In this document: positions 26,001-37,442 of the stretch, piece by piece
How positions within the stretch are numbered: the first letter of the stretch is position 1
Layout of the letters: each line of letters opens with the position of its first letter
Assembly: GCF_013426205.1 (NCBI RefSeq)
Contig: NC_089422.1
Span: 6,386,001 to 6,450,000, forward strand
Direction: 5' to 3'
From: Metarhizium brunneum
Taxonomy: Eukaryota; Ascomycota; Sordariomycetes; Hypocreales; Clavicipitaceae
Length of the DNA: 64,000 bases
Made by a program: the position numbers and the translations under genes
Notes under the pieces: model-generated
Told to the model about the DNA's origin: nothing
Seen by the model: only the letters and a program-made list of their open reading frames with translations
Databases searched by the model: none

Positions 26001-26797
26001 TCGGTTGTTGACATGGATGTTGTACAAGTTTTACTCTATTGCCACAACTCGAGATCGGGGCTGCCCCCTGCCCCTACGATATCAGACGCCGTCCGGATCT
26101 CTCTGACGCGTCAAATAAACCCACAATTCGGCAACGACTACGGGGTAATGTGAAAGAGGTATCCCCTATAAACTTGGTGATCAACGTCGAAAAAGAGGCT
26201 TGCTTCGCTATTGGACAAGACTAGTTCAACACTCATCGCTTAGAACTGAGTGTTTCCAAGTTCGGCTTGCCGTATTAGTCGACCAACGCGGGACATCCTA
26301 ATGGAGATTGTCAGCCCAGTGCCTGTTTTTCATCTACTCCGCATGACAGGTTCAGATCTTCGCAGTTGGATCTGAGCAACGAAATCTGACTGCCTGTCCC
26401 TTCCTACCAAGTTGAGGTCTCGGCCAGCGTGCGGTCTGACAAGTTGTGTGCGCCTCGTCAACCCTACCGTCCGCTTACACGCAGCACACTCTCAGAACTA
26501 GTATCAGATGAGTTTCCCCCGGCAGTCTCCATCTAATCGCCCGAATGAGTCAAACTTCTGCCTTGGGGAGTCCCAACAGAGTTTAGTGCTTACCCTGTGT
26601 ATGTACGGAGTACAGGCGGCGTCGTTCTGCCGACGCCACGGACAGGGCTCAACTTTGTCAATCCGATCTGCCGGGGGAGACGAGCATCAACTAAAGGCGT
26701 CATCATCACGACAAGCTCGTACAAAGGCAAGCCGTGATTTTGGAATTTCCCTTACAATTGACAACTTTGTTCAAAGACTGAATATGCCCTTCTGATT
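23051..26797. other. intergenic, 3.7 kb, between divergent MFS and lipase genes
   Basis: Shared upstream region of the MFS exporter (left) and the lipase (right). Open frames up to 151 codons occur on both strands but overlap each other and match nothing I know. A short imperfect repeat of CATCTCACAT/CGCCCAT units lies around 23970-24010, and one TACGGAGTA copy at 26604-26612, about 190 bp before the lipase ATG. Confidence 0.5.
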
Positions 26798-28261
26798 ATG
26801 CATCTCCACATATCGTCCACATTGTTATTGCCGCTGGGCTCGTTGGCATCCGTTGCCAGCGGCAAGTTGCTCAAACCACAAACAAACACATTCAACTCCA
26901 ACTTCACTCTCACCGATGAGCAAATTGCCCCTCTGAACTTGTCATCCTCCGCAGCCAACAATATCAATGTTGCTGCGCAATTTGAACGTTCCAACTGGGC
27001 CACCGGTTCCGTCTTTGGCGATCCGTTTTACACCCATCTCCCGCCAAACGCCACATCCGCCGCCGCCGGCTCCGTCTTAAAAGCCCAAGAGTTCACAAAC
27101 ACGTCCAGTTACACGCTCGCCCCAGCCCTCGCCCTGTCGCGCATCGTATACCAATCCAAGACTCTAAACGGAACTCTCGTGCCGGTATCAGCATATATCC
27201 TGTGGCCATACATGCCCCGAGGAGGTGGTTTGGTCGCACCTCTTGTATCTTGGGGCCACGGCACCACAGGCATATACGCAGAATGCGCACCATCTCACAT
27301 TCGCAGCCTCTCGTTCCACTTCTCCGGTCCGTACAGTCTTGCGCTAGCTGGCTATGCCGTCGTGGGAACGGATTACGCTGGCCTTGGAGTTCCATTCTAC
27401 CCTGATGGCAAGAATATTACCCACGAATATGGGGCCTCACCAGCGGCGGGCAACGACCTGCTATACGCCGCCCAAGCTGCGCACGCAGCTTTTCCACACC
27501 GTATCAGCCATGATTTCGTCGTCATGGGCCACTCACAGGGCGGTGCAGCTGCTTGGGCCGCTGCTCAGCAACAGGTCGATGCAAAAGTTCCCGGTTTCAT
27601 GGGCAGCATCGCGGCGGCTCCGGTGACGAATTCCTTCGAGTTCTTTACCACGCAGAGCAATATTGGGCTCGTTCAAGCGGCTCGGGCGATTCGTCTGGTT
27701 TTCCCCGAGATTCCCATCTCAAGCATTCTGACTGATGTGGGTGAGAAGTTTGTCGATTTGATGGGCATGATACAGAGCTGCAACTCTGTATTTGCAACCG
27801 CAGCCGTGGAGCTGGTTGGAACGGATTTTTCACACCCCAAGGTGAATCTGACTAGAGACGAGTTTGTCAATTCGCACTATTCAAAACTTTGGGCGGACCT
27901 TACTGTTGCTGGAGGCAAGGACTTCCAAGGGCCTCTGCTCGTGCTGCAGGGAACGGCTGATCATATCCTTCCTGAAACCTTGACCGCCAAATACGTCAAC
28001 AAGACGTGCGAGAAATACCCCCAAAATGAACTGCAATATGTAAAAGTCAACAGCGCCGGCCATGTGTCTGTCGTATATGCCACGCAACAGATCTGGCTCG
28101 AGTGGCTGGATCAGCGTTTCTCAAAACGCGGTCGTTTTGATAGAAAGGGTACTTGCAGTCAACTTGAAGTTGGCTCAACAGCTCCGCTGCCTCTAGAAGA
28201 GTACCAGGGCGAACCGAACTATTTTCTAGAATATTCTTTAGATTCTTACCAGGTTGCATAA
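26798..28261 (+). CDS. secreted LIP-family triacylglycerol lipase
   Basis: Single exon, 487 residues. An alpha/beta-hydrolase of the fungal secretory lipase (LIP) family, expected to act outside the cell on triacylglycerols or other esters. The N-terminus has a hydrophobic signal-like segment (residues about 5-21, ending near ASG). The nucleophile elbow is GHSQGG with Ser246. The acid is probably Asp388 in GTADHILP, and the histidine His422 in SAGHVSV. SWGHGTTG near 151-158 is the likely oxyanion-hole strand. Several N-x-S/T sites support secretion. The C-terminus after residue 440 is polar and has no GPI or KDEL signal. It converges on GPD1 with 293 bp between stop codons. A TACGGAGTA copy sits about 190 bp upstream of the ATG; whether it matters is unknown. 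Confidence 0.93.
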   Translation: MHLHISSTLLLPLGSLASVASGKLLKPQTNTFNSNFTLTDEQIAPLNLSSSAANNINVAAQFERSNWATGSVFGDPFYTHLPPNATSAAAGSVLKAQEFTNTSSYTLAPALALSRIVYQSKTLNGTLVPVSAYILWPYMPRGGGLVAPLVSWGHGTTGIYAECAPSHIRSLSFHFSGPYSLALAGYAVVGTDYAGLGVPFYPDGKNITHEYGASPAAGNDLLYAAQAAHAAFPHRISHDFVVMGHSQGGAAAWAAAQQQVDAKVPGFMGSIAAAPVTNSFEFFTTQSNIGLVQAARAIRLVFPEIPISSILTDVGEKFVDLMGMIQSCNSVFATAAVELVGTDFSHPKVNLTRDEFVNSHYSKLWADLTVAGGKDFQGPLLVLQGTADHILPETLTAKYVNKTCEKYPQNELQYVKVNSAGHVSVVYATQQIWLEWLDQRFSKRGRFDRKGTCSQLEVGSTAPLPLEEYQGEPNYFLEYSLDSYQVA

Positions 28262-28554
28262 CAACAGTTTGCACAATCATAATGATTCTGCGTATCATAA
28301 CTGCGTGTACCATTAATATAGTAATATATGCTGGTAAGAAGCGAACGCCAAGATGAAGCTGGCTTTGAAGCCCTGCCGCTATATATATATTGTCCGTGTA
28401 AAATCCCTTCCTCTTTGATGCATGTTCTTCAACGTTCCTTGCCCACCCTGGCCGTAACGATGAGCAAACAGGAATGACCTCAGCTCCTTGCGGGCTAGGC
28501 TGTTATTCGAATCGCGGGCACTCATTCCTTAATGACAAAACAAAATTATCCTTT

Positions 28555-29929
28555 TCACGCACCATCTGTGACTTGTGCCACCAAGTTGGGGATATCATCG
28601 ACCTGTCTCTTGTTGAGCAAAATGTCGTTGACCGCTGTGAACAAGGGGTATTCCTTCTCCAGCCCACGTGCTTTTAAAAAGCTGTTGACCTCATATGCCG
28701 TGGTCGTTCCTTGCAGCTTCTGGCCGTTCAAGTCTTGTTGCTCCACTTCATCAACTGTGATGCCCTTCTCAACAGCTTTTTTGGCACAACGGAAGTTTCG
28801 TCCGCCAGAAGAAGACGTAATCAAATCAGCTACGCCAGCAGACGTTTCAGTAAAGGTTTGGCTCTGGACTGTTTCACCAAAGAATTCCTTTCCGAATTTT
28901 ACCATTTCCATTAAGCCGATGCGCATAATCGCAGCCTTGGCATTATCACCCCAGCCACGCCCGTCAACAAAACCAGCGGCCAAAGCAACAATATTCTTCA
29001 AGGCACCACCAAGCGAGACGCCGGCGACATCGGACACCATCTGAACATGGAAGTACGGGCGATGGAATAGAGTGCGGAAGCAATCATGATCCAGTGGCGG
29101 ATATTCCGCAGGCACACCAGTGAGCTTAGTTTTGGAGGCCCGGCCTCTGCAATCTCTGTGCGAAACATCCTGCAGGTCGGTGACGGTAATGCCGGGGTTG
29201 GGACTACCAGAGCGTGGCGAAGGATTTCTGCTATTGTCCATCGGTGGCGGGTCGTAGGCGATGGTGGTCTCTGACCACTTCTCGGCAGCAATCTCGCTGG
29301 CGATGTTGGCCCCACTCAAGGCACCAACGTAGATATTCAAGCCGTCACCAATCCACTCACTGAACAGGCTGACACCGTCGTCGGTGACGTTGACTCCCTT
29401 GATACAGCTGATGCCGCGTGCAAATGGCAAAATGCGGCCCCGCAGCTGGTCACAGACCTTGGCGATAAACTGATGTGGCAGATTGAAGATGAGGATGGAC
29501 GAGTCCTTGACGGCATCGACGAGCGAGGGATTGGCGACGATGTTGGAGGGGAGAGTAATACCAGGCAGGTACTTGACGTTTTCGTGATATTTGTTGATAA
29601 TGGAGGTCAGTTTTTGAGGCTTGTCGCCCATAGATGGATCGTAGTGCTTCGAGTCGCTGGTAACAACAACTTCCTCCTCATACACCCACATCTGGACCTG
29701 CTCCTCGAAGACGTCATTATGCTGCTTTGTGTTCTCGGCAACAATCTTGGCAATCGTAGAACCCCTTTGGAGGAAGAACAATATTAGATACCATTTCACA
29801 ATCTCTGCAGAGCATATGCCGTTCAACCTCAATGCCGCGCGACTTCGTGTGTACTTACCAATTGCCGGATCCCACAATGGTGACCTTGTGCTTCTTCTCG
29901 TGGCCACCAAGAAGCCCGTTGCCCGTCAT
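28555..29929 (-). CDS. GPD1: NAD+-dependent glycerol-3-phosphate dehydrogenase
   Basis: Two exons: 29859-29929 and 28555-29764 (94 bp intron, donor GTAAGT), giving 426 residues. The enzyme reduces dihydroxyacetone phosphate to glycerol-3-phosphate, feeding glycerol osmolyte and lipid synthesis in the cytosol. The NAD-binding loop GSGNWG (residues 20-25) is split by the intron and restored exactly by this splice. Later motifs are [33 protein letters not shown], the substrate-binding helix [20 protein letters not shown], and [11 protein letters not shown]. An insertion rich in Pro/Ser (about residues 218-250) separates the two conserved halves, as is usual in filamentous ascomycete orthologues. 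The start gives [20 protein letters not shown]; the in-frame codons just upstream have no obvious ATG. Confidence 0.95.
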
Positions 29930-31097
29930 TTTGCCGAGTGCTGCAGAGTAATACCGGACAGGCGAAGAATAAGATTGCAAGCAGCGAAGCTGGGCAGAGA
30001 ATCGTAGAATGTGTAGCCGCGGCATACGATGTATCCCGCAAATGAGGATCTTGAGAGTACGTACGAGGGGGACCGCGCTTCAATATATGTGCCCTGAGCC
30101 AAGAGAGAAATGTTGGTTGACACCCATGATGCAAGGCCCAGAACATTTGAACTGCCCCTCCAACGGCACAGCAGCATCGTACTAAAGCTCTCACTGGGCA
30201 AAAAAAAATGAAATGGGTAAGGAGCACACGCTCACACCCTTCACCGCTTGCTCATTCTAGTTTAGCGCCCAACGGTTGGTCCGTGTTGGGGCAATTCGGT
30301 CATGGCCGGGTCTGGCCGAGATGCGAGGCTTCTTGGACCTTACTGGGATTTTTCCCAGGCTGTCACATGCCAGTTGACATGCGACCAGACATCCAGACGC
30401 TAATTATAGCGATCCTCAACCAGTAGCCAGGCAGTGCATTACGTATCTCTGACAGGGCTTCCGGTGGACACTGTGCCGCTGTGGCCTGTTGGGATTGTAC
30501 ATACCAAAGGAGTTGACATCACATGCCAGATGCCAGGGCGATGTCGTCAATTGATTCTCCTAGATGGAGCAGGGTTCAGCTGTGTGTTGCAGGAGATGCG
30601 GCCGTTGAATCGAGATAGCTGCCGTTTTCCTGCAGGTCCATGGCATCATAGCATATTTTGCGGATTCCCCGAGCCGAGGACTTGCAGAGGGTATTGTCCA
30701 CACCTGTCCCCGGTGCTCCTCAATCTACTGCCTTTTCTTGGCCGCCTCCTCATTGTCACACCGAAGCCGAGGTGCCATGCCGAGACTTTCGAAGGTGAAA
30801 GTCAGGTAGCATATGCCAATTTCCCCTATCTAGCAAGCCCTCTTCTACTCTGTACGGGGTTCATGAAGGCCATCTGACTAGGTACGAATACCCACAACAC
30901 TCTACGAGACGAGGCTGTGGTAGGACATCAGCAACTCAGAAATGATAAACCTGAAATCCACTGAACGGTGTTATGCACTCGAGCTTCAGGCTATACATAT
31001 ACGCTACATGCAAGTGTGTTACATGATGTGACGTGCCAAGGCTAATCAGCAGTAAGTTGTGACTATATGCCCCAGCCCTCTCTATCTATCTCCCTAC
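29930..31097. other. GPD1: intergenic, 1.2 kb
   Basis: Promoter side of GPD1 and 3' flank of the cyclotransferase-like gene. A 147-codon plus-strand frame (30434-30877) exists but has no recognisable content. Confidence 0.5.
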
Positions 31098-32150
31098 CTA
31101 TGCTTTGCGATTACCTAGGAGCGATTTCCTTTCATCCGACTCATCCTCCTCGGTCCTCTCTCCATCACCGAATATGGACTTGAATACAGCGTCGTACGAC
31201 ATCCACATCATGTTGAATATCGATGTCACGCCACCTGCAAGCCATGGTGGGAGCTTGCCAGTTTCATCCGCCAAGAATCTGGACGTGATGAGATAGAATA
31301 TCAACAACGGAGCCCAGAGAGCAATGAATAAATATTGTCCAACTTTCTGAGCCCATGTTGTTGCAAAATACGGATGCAGCGATGCAAGATACTGTTGATA
31401 ACTGGTAGGCAAGTCGTGTTCCCTTCCACCATCCCGGAGTAGGCTCAGGTAACGTAAGCTGGGCTGAGCATAATCAGGGTCTGGTCTTTGTCGCCCATCG
31501 AGGAGGTGCTGCCACCAACTCCTATCGTCATTCGCGTTCGATGTGTAAGCTGCGTATAACGTCCTTGCGAGAAAAGGCGTAGGTCCCTTGGGGAATATTT
31601 CCTTCGGCGCGATGGGATAGCAGGGAACGACAATCTCCTTGTAGCTGGAGCCTGCACCCTCAGTGCGCAGAATGGTTCTGTAGTCCTCCTGAGTAACTTC
31701 ATACACCACACCGATGAGTCCTCCGTCCCATTCCATATCCTGGTGAATCAATTCGGCCTGAGTGTTCTTCTTCTGGTCTGGCACATTTCGAAATCCCACG
31801 TTCGCGAAGCATGGCTCCATGTAAGGTACTCCAGCGAGATCGAACGTGAGACGCAGACTGGGAACCGCCACGTTCACCTGCGACAGAGGTCGAATGCCTC
31901 GGACACCGAGAAACGTTTTAGCACTCATATTGGAGCCATATGCCAGATACAGGACGGTTTCGGCTCCTGGTGAATCGGATATCGGGTGGACATCTTGGGC
32001 AGCTTTCGTAAGGCGTTCCGATGAAGTGGTTAATATTGAGGATATTGAAGGGTACGATCCTCGAGAAGGTTGACGGGCTGAGACTCCCGCCTTGTCTAAC
32101 GCCGCTGACGCTACCGACGCCGCGGGCTCTACATCGGTTGGAGACGGCAT
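31098..32150 (-). CDS. gamma-glutamylcyclotransferase-like protein with C-terminal membrane anchor
   Basis: Single exon, 350 residues. Residues about 65-225 carry the GGCT fold: LYLAYGSNMS (68-76) is the nucleotide-like binding loop that cradles the gamma-glutamyl group, and Glu164 in RTEGAGSSYKE fits the catalytic acid. Family members release 5-oxoproline from gamma-glutamyl compounds such as glutathione breakdown products; GliK of the gliotoxin cluster is a known fungal relative. A hydrophobic segment at about residues 278-297 (FIALWAPLLIFYLITSRFL), and possibly another near 308-322, would anchor it to an internal membrane. The tail is acidic and polar. No epipolythiodioxopiperazine cluster surrounds it, so a housekeeping glutathione or metabolite role is more likely. 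The first 60 residues are low-complexity. Confidence 0.85.
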   Translation of the reverse strand: MPSPTDVEPAASVASAALDKAGVSARQPSRGSYPSISSILTTSSERLTKAAQDVHPISDSPGAETVLYLAYGSNMSAKTFLGVRGIRPLSQVNVAVPSLRLTFDLAGVPYMEPCFANVGFRNVPDQKKNTQAELIHQDMEWDGGLIGVVYEVTQEDYRTILRTEGAGSSYKEIVVPCYPIAPKEIFPKGPTPFLARTLYAAYTSNANDDRSWWQHLLDGRQRPDPDYAQPSLRYLSLLRDGGREHDLPTSYQQYLASLHPYFATTWAQKVGQYLFIALWAPLLIFYLITSRFLADETGKLPPWLAGGVTSIFNMMWMSYDAVFKSIFGDGERTEEDESDERKSLLGNRKA

Positions 32151-33166
32151 GCTGATTCTATGGACTCACGGGCCGTCGCCGCTTGATTTGGTTCAAAAGA
32201 TGAGTACAGTATTTCAGTCGCACCCTCCGAGTGCCGCTTGTATTCCGGTGTAGCAACTTCTACTGGGTAGCAATGCGGGAGGAAGAGAACCGAAATATGG
32301 TTCATGTCAAAACCAACAATTTAAAAGGCGCTAGTAGGCGTTACCTAACGAGGTTTTGGTTTCAAGGTTCAATGTTGCTTTTTGTGGCCGATCGGACCAT
32401 CGCAAATTTCTCCACTGGGCGGACTTTCGGCGGAGTGCGCGGAGTCGTCAGCGCGTCGAATGCCTACAGCTACACTGTAGGTACGCATCAGCCCTCACAC
32501 TAGAGTCAGCAGGCCGTTCAATTAGATGAAGCGACCATCCGGAATCCATGGTGACAACGTGGCACGGAAGAGATGTAATCCGAGGACAGTAGGCAGCTTT
32601 TCGAAAGTTCATCCGTGGCCCTCCCTGATGTCTGCTGCTTTTGTCTGAAGCAAGTGGACAGTGAAGGAACAACCACGGCCTGTCCTGCCGGCCTCTGCGA
32701 TGTCCCGAAGTCCGTGCTCACTGTGACAATTCCACTTGACACGGGTGCTTCTGATATTATTGTTCCAATCACTGTCAATCATGCTACCAAGCAAACGGAG
32801 TAACGGCCGCTCTTCCAAAAAAAAAAAGGTTCCTCAATCAGTCAGTGGTGGGCGAGTGGGAGGATTTATGTAACCTTCCAAAGAAAATGGGCGCAAGACC
32901 TTAATATTTTTGGGGGGTACATCACGTAAAATACCGTATTTTTTGGTATTCCATCGTGTGACAAGCAGGCTCTTGATCCCGACTCCTTCCCTATCGCTAC
33001 GGACGGCCCGGGCGCAAGCTCCTCGCACCGCTCCTTCCCCATCCAAATATGTTGCTTACTTTCTTGATGGGGGCAGAGAGGAACCTCCCTATGAGCTGCC
33101 GGGTTTCCTTTCCCACTGTATTCTGTTCATTTACTTGTGGCGATGTGACGAAACTACTTGGACATC
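32151..33166. promoter_or_regulatory. divergent intergenic region, 1.0 kb
   Basis: Separates the start codons of the cyclotransferase-like gene (left) and the disordered orphan gene (right), so it should contain both promoters. A 10-A run ends at 32827. Short opposing frames at 32518-32803 have some protein-like texture but no start, splice or family support. Confidence 0.45.
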
Positions 33167-35744
33167 ATGCGACGAAAATCGAGCTTGGCTGCTCCGAAGT
33201 CTGCATCAAAGAAGCAGGCAAAGAAACAGCTGCGGCTTCAGCCAGCACAATTTGGAGAGTTAGAAACTACTCCAACTAGCCATCATGAGAAGTCACCGAT
33301 TCCTTCCGTGGGGCAGAAAACCCGTGCCAGCCATACCGATTGTCATGATACCGATCAAATAGTTGATCCAGAGGAATTCGAGGATGGGGTCGACGATAAT
33401 GACATGGCAAAACTCGCTGACACTCCAAAAAAAATTAAGACTCCCAGGGACAGGGAGATAATCTGGTCTGAAAAGGATTCCGAGACACACAGGAGCTCAT
33501 CAATGTCTCCTGAGGAAGAGGAGCAATCAGGACACGTTTTCGGATATATTAGAGATGATATTCCGTTTACCAGTCCTGCATCTGGACATGATGCTCTTCC
33601 GGATACCTTGCCTCTTTCAGCGCCTCCAGTGAGTCCTCCCTCGGCCGATTGTCAAAGTCAATCGTCACAACATGTGGATTTCTCCGAAACTGCATCCACG
33701 CTTTTTCGCAGTTCTCCGTTCGGAAGGAGCCATGCTTCCAGAGGATCAGTCACGACATCACAGCCTGCCTCAACGAAAAAAGATACGACGCTCAACCTCG
33801 TTGGGATGCAACTTCCAGCACTAGATCCATCGGATAAGGGCATTCCCCATGCATCTGCCGACAGTCAGACTAATAAGTCTGATAAGAACCCAGCTCGAGT
33901 CTCATCAGCCCGGCAGATTACTGAAGAAACCCTGCCATCCAGCTGCCATCCGATTTCAACATGTGGTGTAAATCTTGAGGCAGAAAGCGTCCATACAGTC
34001 AGAACCTTGGGCTCAGGAGATATCTTGTTAGACCATATCACATTGGATCTACCTGATGCTAATGGAGAAAGAAGGCCAAAAGCTCCCACTATTCCATGTG
34101 ACGCCAAACCTCCGAAGAAACGCAAACAGCGGCCTAAGACTCCCATCCAGTTCGATGAAAACACTCAAGAGGTTAAATCTGTGTCTCGCCAGCCGCTCTA
34201 CAGGAGGTTATATAATCAACCCGTACTCAGAGACGAACAAGAGGCATTCAGACAAGAAAAAATAGGTGGCAAAAAACGCAAATCCGACGTTTCTAATAGC
34301 AATAATTTGCAAAAAAAGGTCAAACCCGCAGTAATCGACTACGCAGAGTCCCTGGTCGTCGACAGCGATACCAATAGGCAATGTGTCAGCCGGCCAAGCT
34401 GTCCCGACCCTCAGCATTCTCTCAAAGATCTACATAATGACGAAATATCTCACGACATCATAAAAGAACAAGCACAAAAGTCTCAAGTTATGAGCCCGAC
34501 ACCTTTCAAGAACAACGACGTAGGCGACTTCCAAACGACGGACACAGAGACCATACTGCCGCAGTCGAACCGCACTCGTTCACAACTCGCGGCCGTAAAA
34601 ACTATCAAGCCTACCGAGAAAGTCGGTGACTGCATTTTTGTTGCAACGTCCCAGAAGCGCACAGGTCATGATATTACAACAGCGAAAGAGACCTGGAAAG
34701 ATTTTTTTGTACTCAATCCTCGCATGAAGAGCCGCCCGTCTGCGGGCGTTGAAGGTGACGGGGATGCAGGCGTTTCAACAGACGACAGTAAAAAGACGAA
34801 CTCAGCCGCTCGTACAACTGGTGTCGCAAGAAGCTCTTCTAAGCATGTTAACTTCCAAACCTCCCAAGCACAACATTTTTCCAAGTCCAAAATGGTTCAG
34901 AAAACCGCCACTGACAGACGGATCGGTCAAAATTTCAGCGTGAGTGAAAGGGGCAGTCCAATTCCCCGCCAACAACAGGAGAGCAGGGTTGATATACCAT
35001 GTACAAAAGAATCAAGTGTCTCTTTGTTGGATGAAAATATTCCTGGGATAGTTCATGGACATTTCGAGGTGCAGAATTGCACCCTCATACCTAAGAAGCA
35101 CCGTTCCCAGGTGCAACGAGCTGAGGAATGGGCTCCTGTCAAGGCAAATTTCGAGTCCATCCAAAACCACGATTTAATACAACACGGAGACCATCCTGAG
35201 CTACTTCAATCAATTGTATCTGACATTCGAAGAATTCTAACGAAGCATCCCAATATAAACAAGACTGAACACGCAGCCCAGCCTGTCACTACATCCGATA
35301 GAAGTCGACAGCAGCTTCACGAACTGGTCGATGTGCGTTTTTCCGACCATATATTCGTAAAGGATTCATCCAATGACTGATTGGTAACAGGTTTTTATGA
35401 AACGTATTGACTCGAAACGGGCAGAGATACTGACAGTAGCGGATGGGTATAAGAAAGCTGGTGACCGTTGCGTGGAGAAGATACAGTCCCGGTTCCTTGG
35501 AGAACGCCGGGCTGTGTTTGACGATGCCACTGTTCATTCAAGAAGGTTTCACAGTCTTGTCTCTAAAGGGGTAAAACTGACAAGTAGTAATGGTACAAAA
35601 GGAAGTGAGTTGTTGCAAGGTCTGCAACAGACGATATTGCAGCGAGCTTCGCTGTACGAGCATGCTAGCTCAATCATGGAGGCTCTGTATGAGCAGCATG
35701 TGGCAAGCAATTTTGGTGAAGGACAGAACTCCTGTTGCTCATGA
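33167..35744 (+). CDS. large disordered, probably nuclear protein; family not recognised
   Basis: Two exons: 33167-35332 and 35391-35744 (58 bp intron, donor GTGCGT), giving 839 residues. Unspliced, the frame ends at TGA 35378-35380; the splice joins HELVD to VFMKRIDSKRAEI and extends one helix. Residues 1-640 are mostly polar and low in hydrophobics. Basic clusters resemble nuclear signals, e.g. KSASKKQAKKQ near the start, PPKKRKQRPK near residue 315 and GGKKRKSD near 370. A short conserved-looking patch LLDENIPGIVHGHFEV precedes the C-terminal part. The final 150 residues are predicted helical and could form a coiled coil (ELVDVFMKRIDSKRAEI and ILQRASLYEHASSIMEALYEQ). This layout is common in chromatin, kinetochore and DNA-repair scaffolds, but no function can be assigned. 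Confidence 0.78.
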
Positions 35745-36431
35745 GCCCGTTGTGATGGGGCTCTCCGACTGAGCAAGAGCATTGCCGAACGATGATCAAA
35801 GGCCAATGTGTACGGAAATCATACTTGCGCTTGGTTGCAGGGACGATTTTTTCCTATTTTTTTATCCTAGATAAATGAACTAGATAGGTTTCTTGGCACG
35901 TCCAATGAGTCTGCGTGATTTTAAATAAAGTGATGGTTTCGCACAGAATAACGGCGTGCTGGCTGTACCGGGTATTGGGCCACACAAGGAGCGGAAATCA
36001 GATAATGCCCACAGCATCGTATGGAGCTGCGTGCCCATTCCGTCAAGGTCGCTTACAATTCTCTCCTTTGTAGCTTTTACTCAAGGACTTATATCAGTAC
36101 AGATTCTTCGTACTGTCTACTTACCTAGGTACTTACATAACAGGTAGGTACAAGTAGCTAAGATGCCTGCTATCTTGTCGTCGGAGTTGCCAGCTCTACA
36201 AACAAAAGTGGCACCTGGGAGGTTACACCTGTTAGTGTATGTTATTATTTCTCCCCATCACATGAACCATCGCAGATTTGCTAGAAATTTCGTGCAAGGC
36301 ATTGATAGTATACTATCTGCCGATAGCTAAGCCATAGGAGAGAAAGTAAATACAAAAAGAGCACTTTAAGCCGTATATGAAGTAAGGGGTTTCGGGATTA
36401 TTATAGTTACCTCTACGACCTTGACTCGTAA
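35745..36431. other. intergenic, 0.7 kb
   Basis: 3' flank of the orphan gene (AATAAA-like signal near 35924). It also holds a TACCTAGGTA palindrome at 36122-36131 followed by CAGGTAGGTAC. No gene is visible. Confidence 0.55.
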
Positions 36432-36913
36432 CTATCGCGTAGCGAGCCTTCCTGTGTTGTCTCACTAGTCGCTGCTTCTGTCAGTGCTACTCTTCCCTCA
36501 CGGAGCAGCAGTCATCAAACATTTCAGCAGTATGGCTCCTCCCCTTCTGCGTCATCGGCACTCTCTCCAGGGAGTCGTGAATCTGCACTGTCGTTGAGCC
36601 CCCCTCTCACAGGTAATGTCCACAACCAAGCCGTCGAGGGCTTTCATCAGATTATCGATTACTTTCATAAGAAGATCCAGACAACAACGCCAAGTATAAC
36701 CGACTAAGACTGATTAAGCTAGTGTATCAGTATGCCAGATCGATAAAGTCCAAAGACAACATCTTGCGGGCATTCTTTTGCGCCATGGGGCTGCCGATGG
36801 AGGGAGACGATATTGACCTCTCGGATGACGAGGGTTTCCTCTCATTTCTGATTGGATTTGCAGTCCACTTAGTTAATAATCTTTTCATGCCAGTCTGGGA
36901 TAAATACTGCTAG
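36432..36913 (+). pseudogene. relic of HNH-nuclease-domain family gene (N-terminal part only)
   Basis: Two adjoining frames carry pieces of one protein. Frame A (36432-36707) ends with the helical stretch QAVEGFHQIIDYFHKKIQ. Frame B, about 20 bases before frame A's stop, supplies AKYNRLRLIKLVYQYARSIK and ILRAFFCAMGLPMEGDDIDL, up to TGC TAG at 36913. Together they resemble, from memory, the region in front of the HNH endonuclease domain of a large family of fungal proteins (typically LVELTYEYARSEKSKNNFLRAFF). The two pieces need a frameshift between about 36670 and 36690, no start codon is clear, and the HNH domain itself is absent. I read it as a decayed copy. It lies in a relic zone with the damaged cupin gene next door. 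Confidence 0.5.
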
Positions 36914-37442
36914 GTAATTATCTAACTCTATGTAGTATGAGCGGCAACTGTAAAAACCCCCCTTCCTACACCTCATTATCGCCCAGCGACTCTAGGGTCA
37001 AGTAGTCGAGACTTAATCGGAACATCAGAAAGGCTGTCAACTCTCCGCGCTGATTGCTTAATTCGAGACAGGCATCACTGTATCGTCTCGCGTGCTTTTG
37101 ATATAACCAAGATAAAAAAGCGAAAAACGCCAGAGGGGGTAGATGTCACACGGTTGGGTTAGGTACTTAAGTAGGTAATTTCCAAGATCCCGGGTGGGCC
37201 GCCTTCTATAAAAGCGCCATCTCAACTCAGTGATTATTGTAGTCGACGTCAGGAGCCGAGACTGCCACCATTCCTTACGCACAGCTGATGTATGCTTCAT
37301 CTGCATTCCCCCGGGCGTGTCTACCATAATTCCGAGGCATTGTCTACTACCACCTACCTAGGTAGCCACCTTCAGTCTGTGGGAGAATATATTTGCCCAC
37401 CGAATCGTATACACTAATATATTGTCAACAATATATTATAGT
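36914..37442. other. intergenic, 0.5 kb
   Basis: Relic zone between the HNH-family fragment and the cupin gene. It carries TAGGTACTTAAGTAGGTA around 37162 and a TACCTAGGTA palindrome at 37355-37364, about 80 bp before the cupin ATG. Confidence 0.5.

Noticed and set aside
25572..26027. 151-codon minus-strand frame
   Set aside because: No recognisable motif, no conserved-looking start, overlaps opposing frames.
28490..28530. TTCGAATC-like word as tRNA B box
   Set aside because: No matching A box, acceptor stem or T-loop pairing; not a tRNA. A similar word at 5107 was rejected for the same reason.
30434..30877. 147-codon plus-strand frame upstream of GPD1
   Set aside because: Begins without a credible start context and has no family features; likely GPD1 promoter DNA.
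31098..32150. Gliotoxin-type cluster around the GliK-like gene
   Set aside because: No NRPS, methyltransferase, P450 or thioredoxin reductase nearby.
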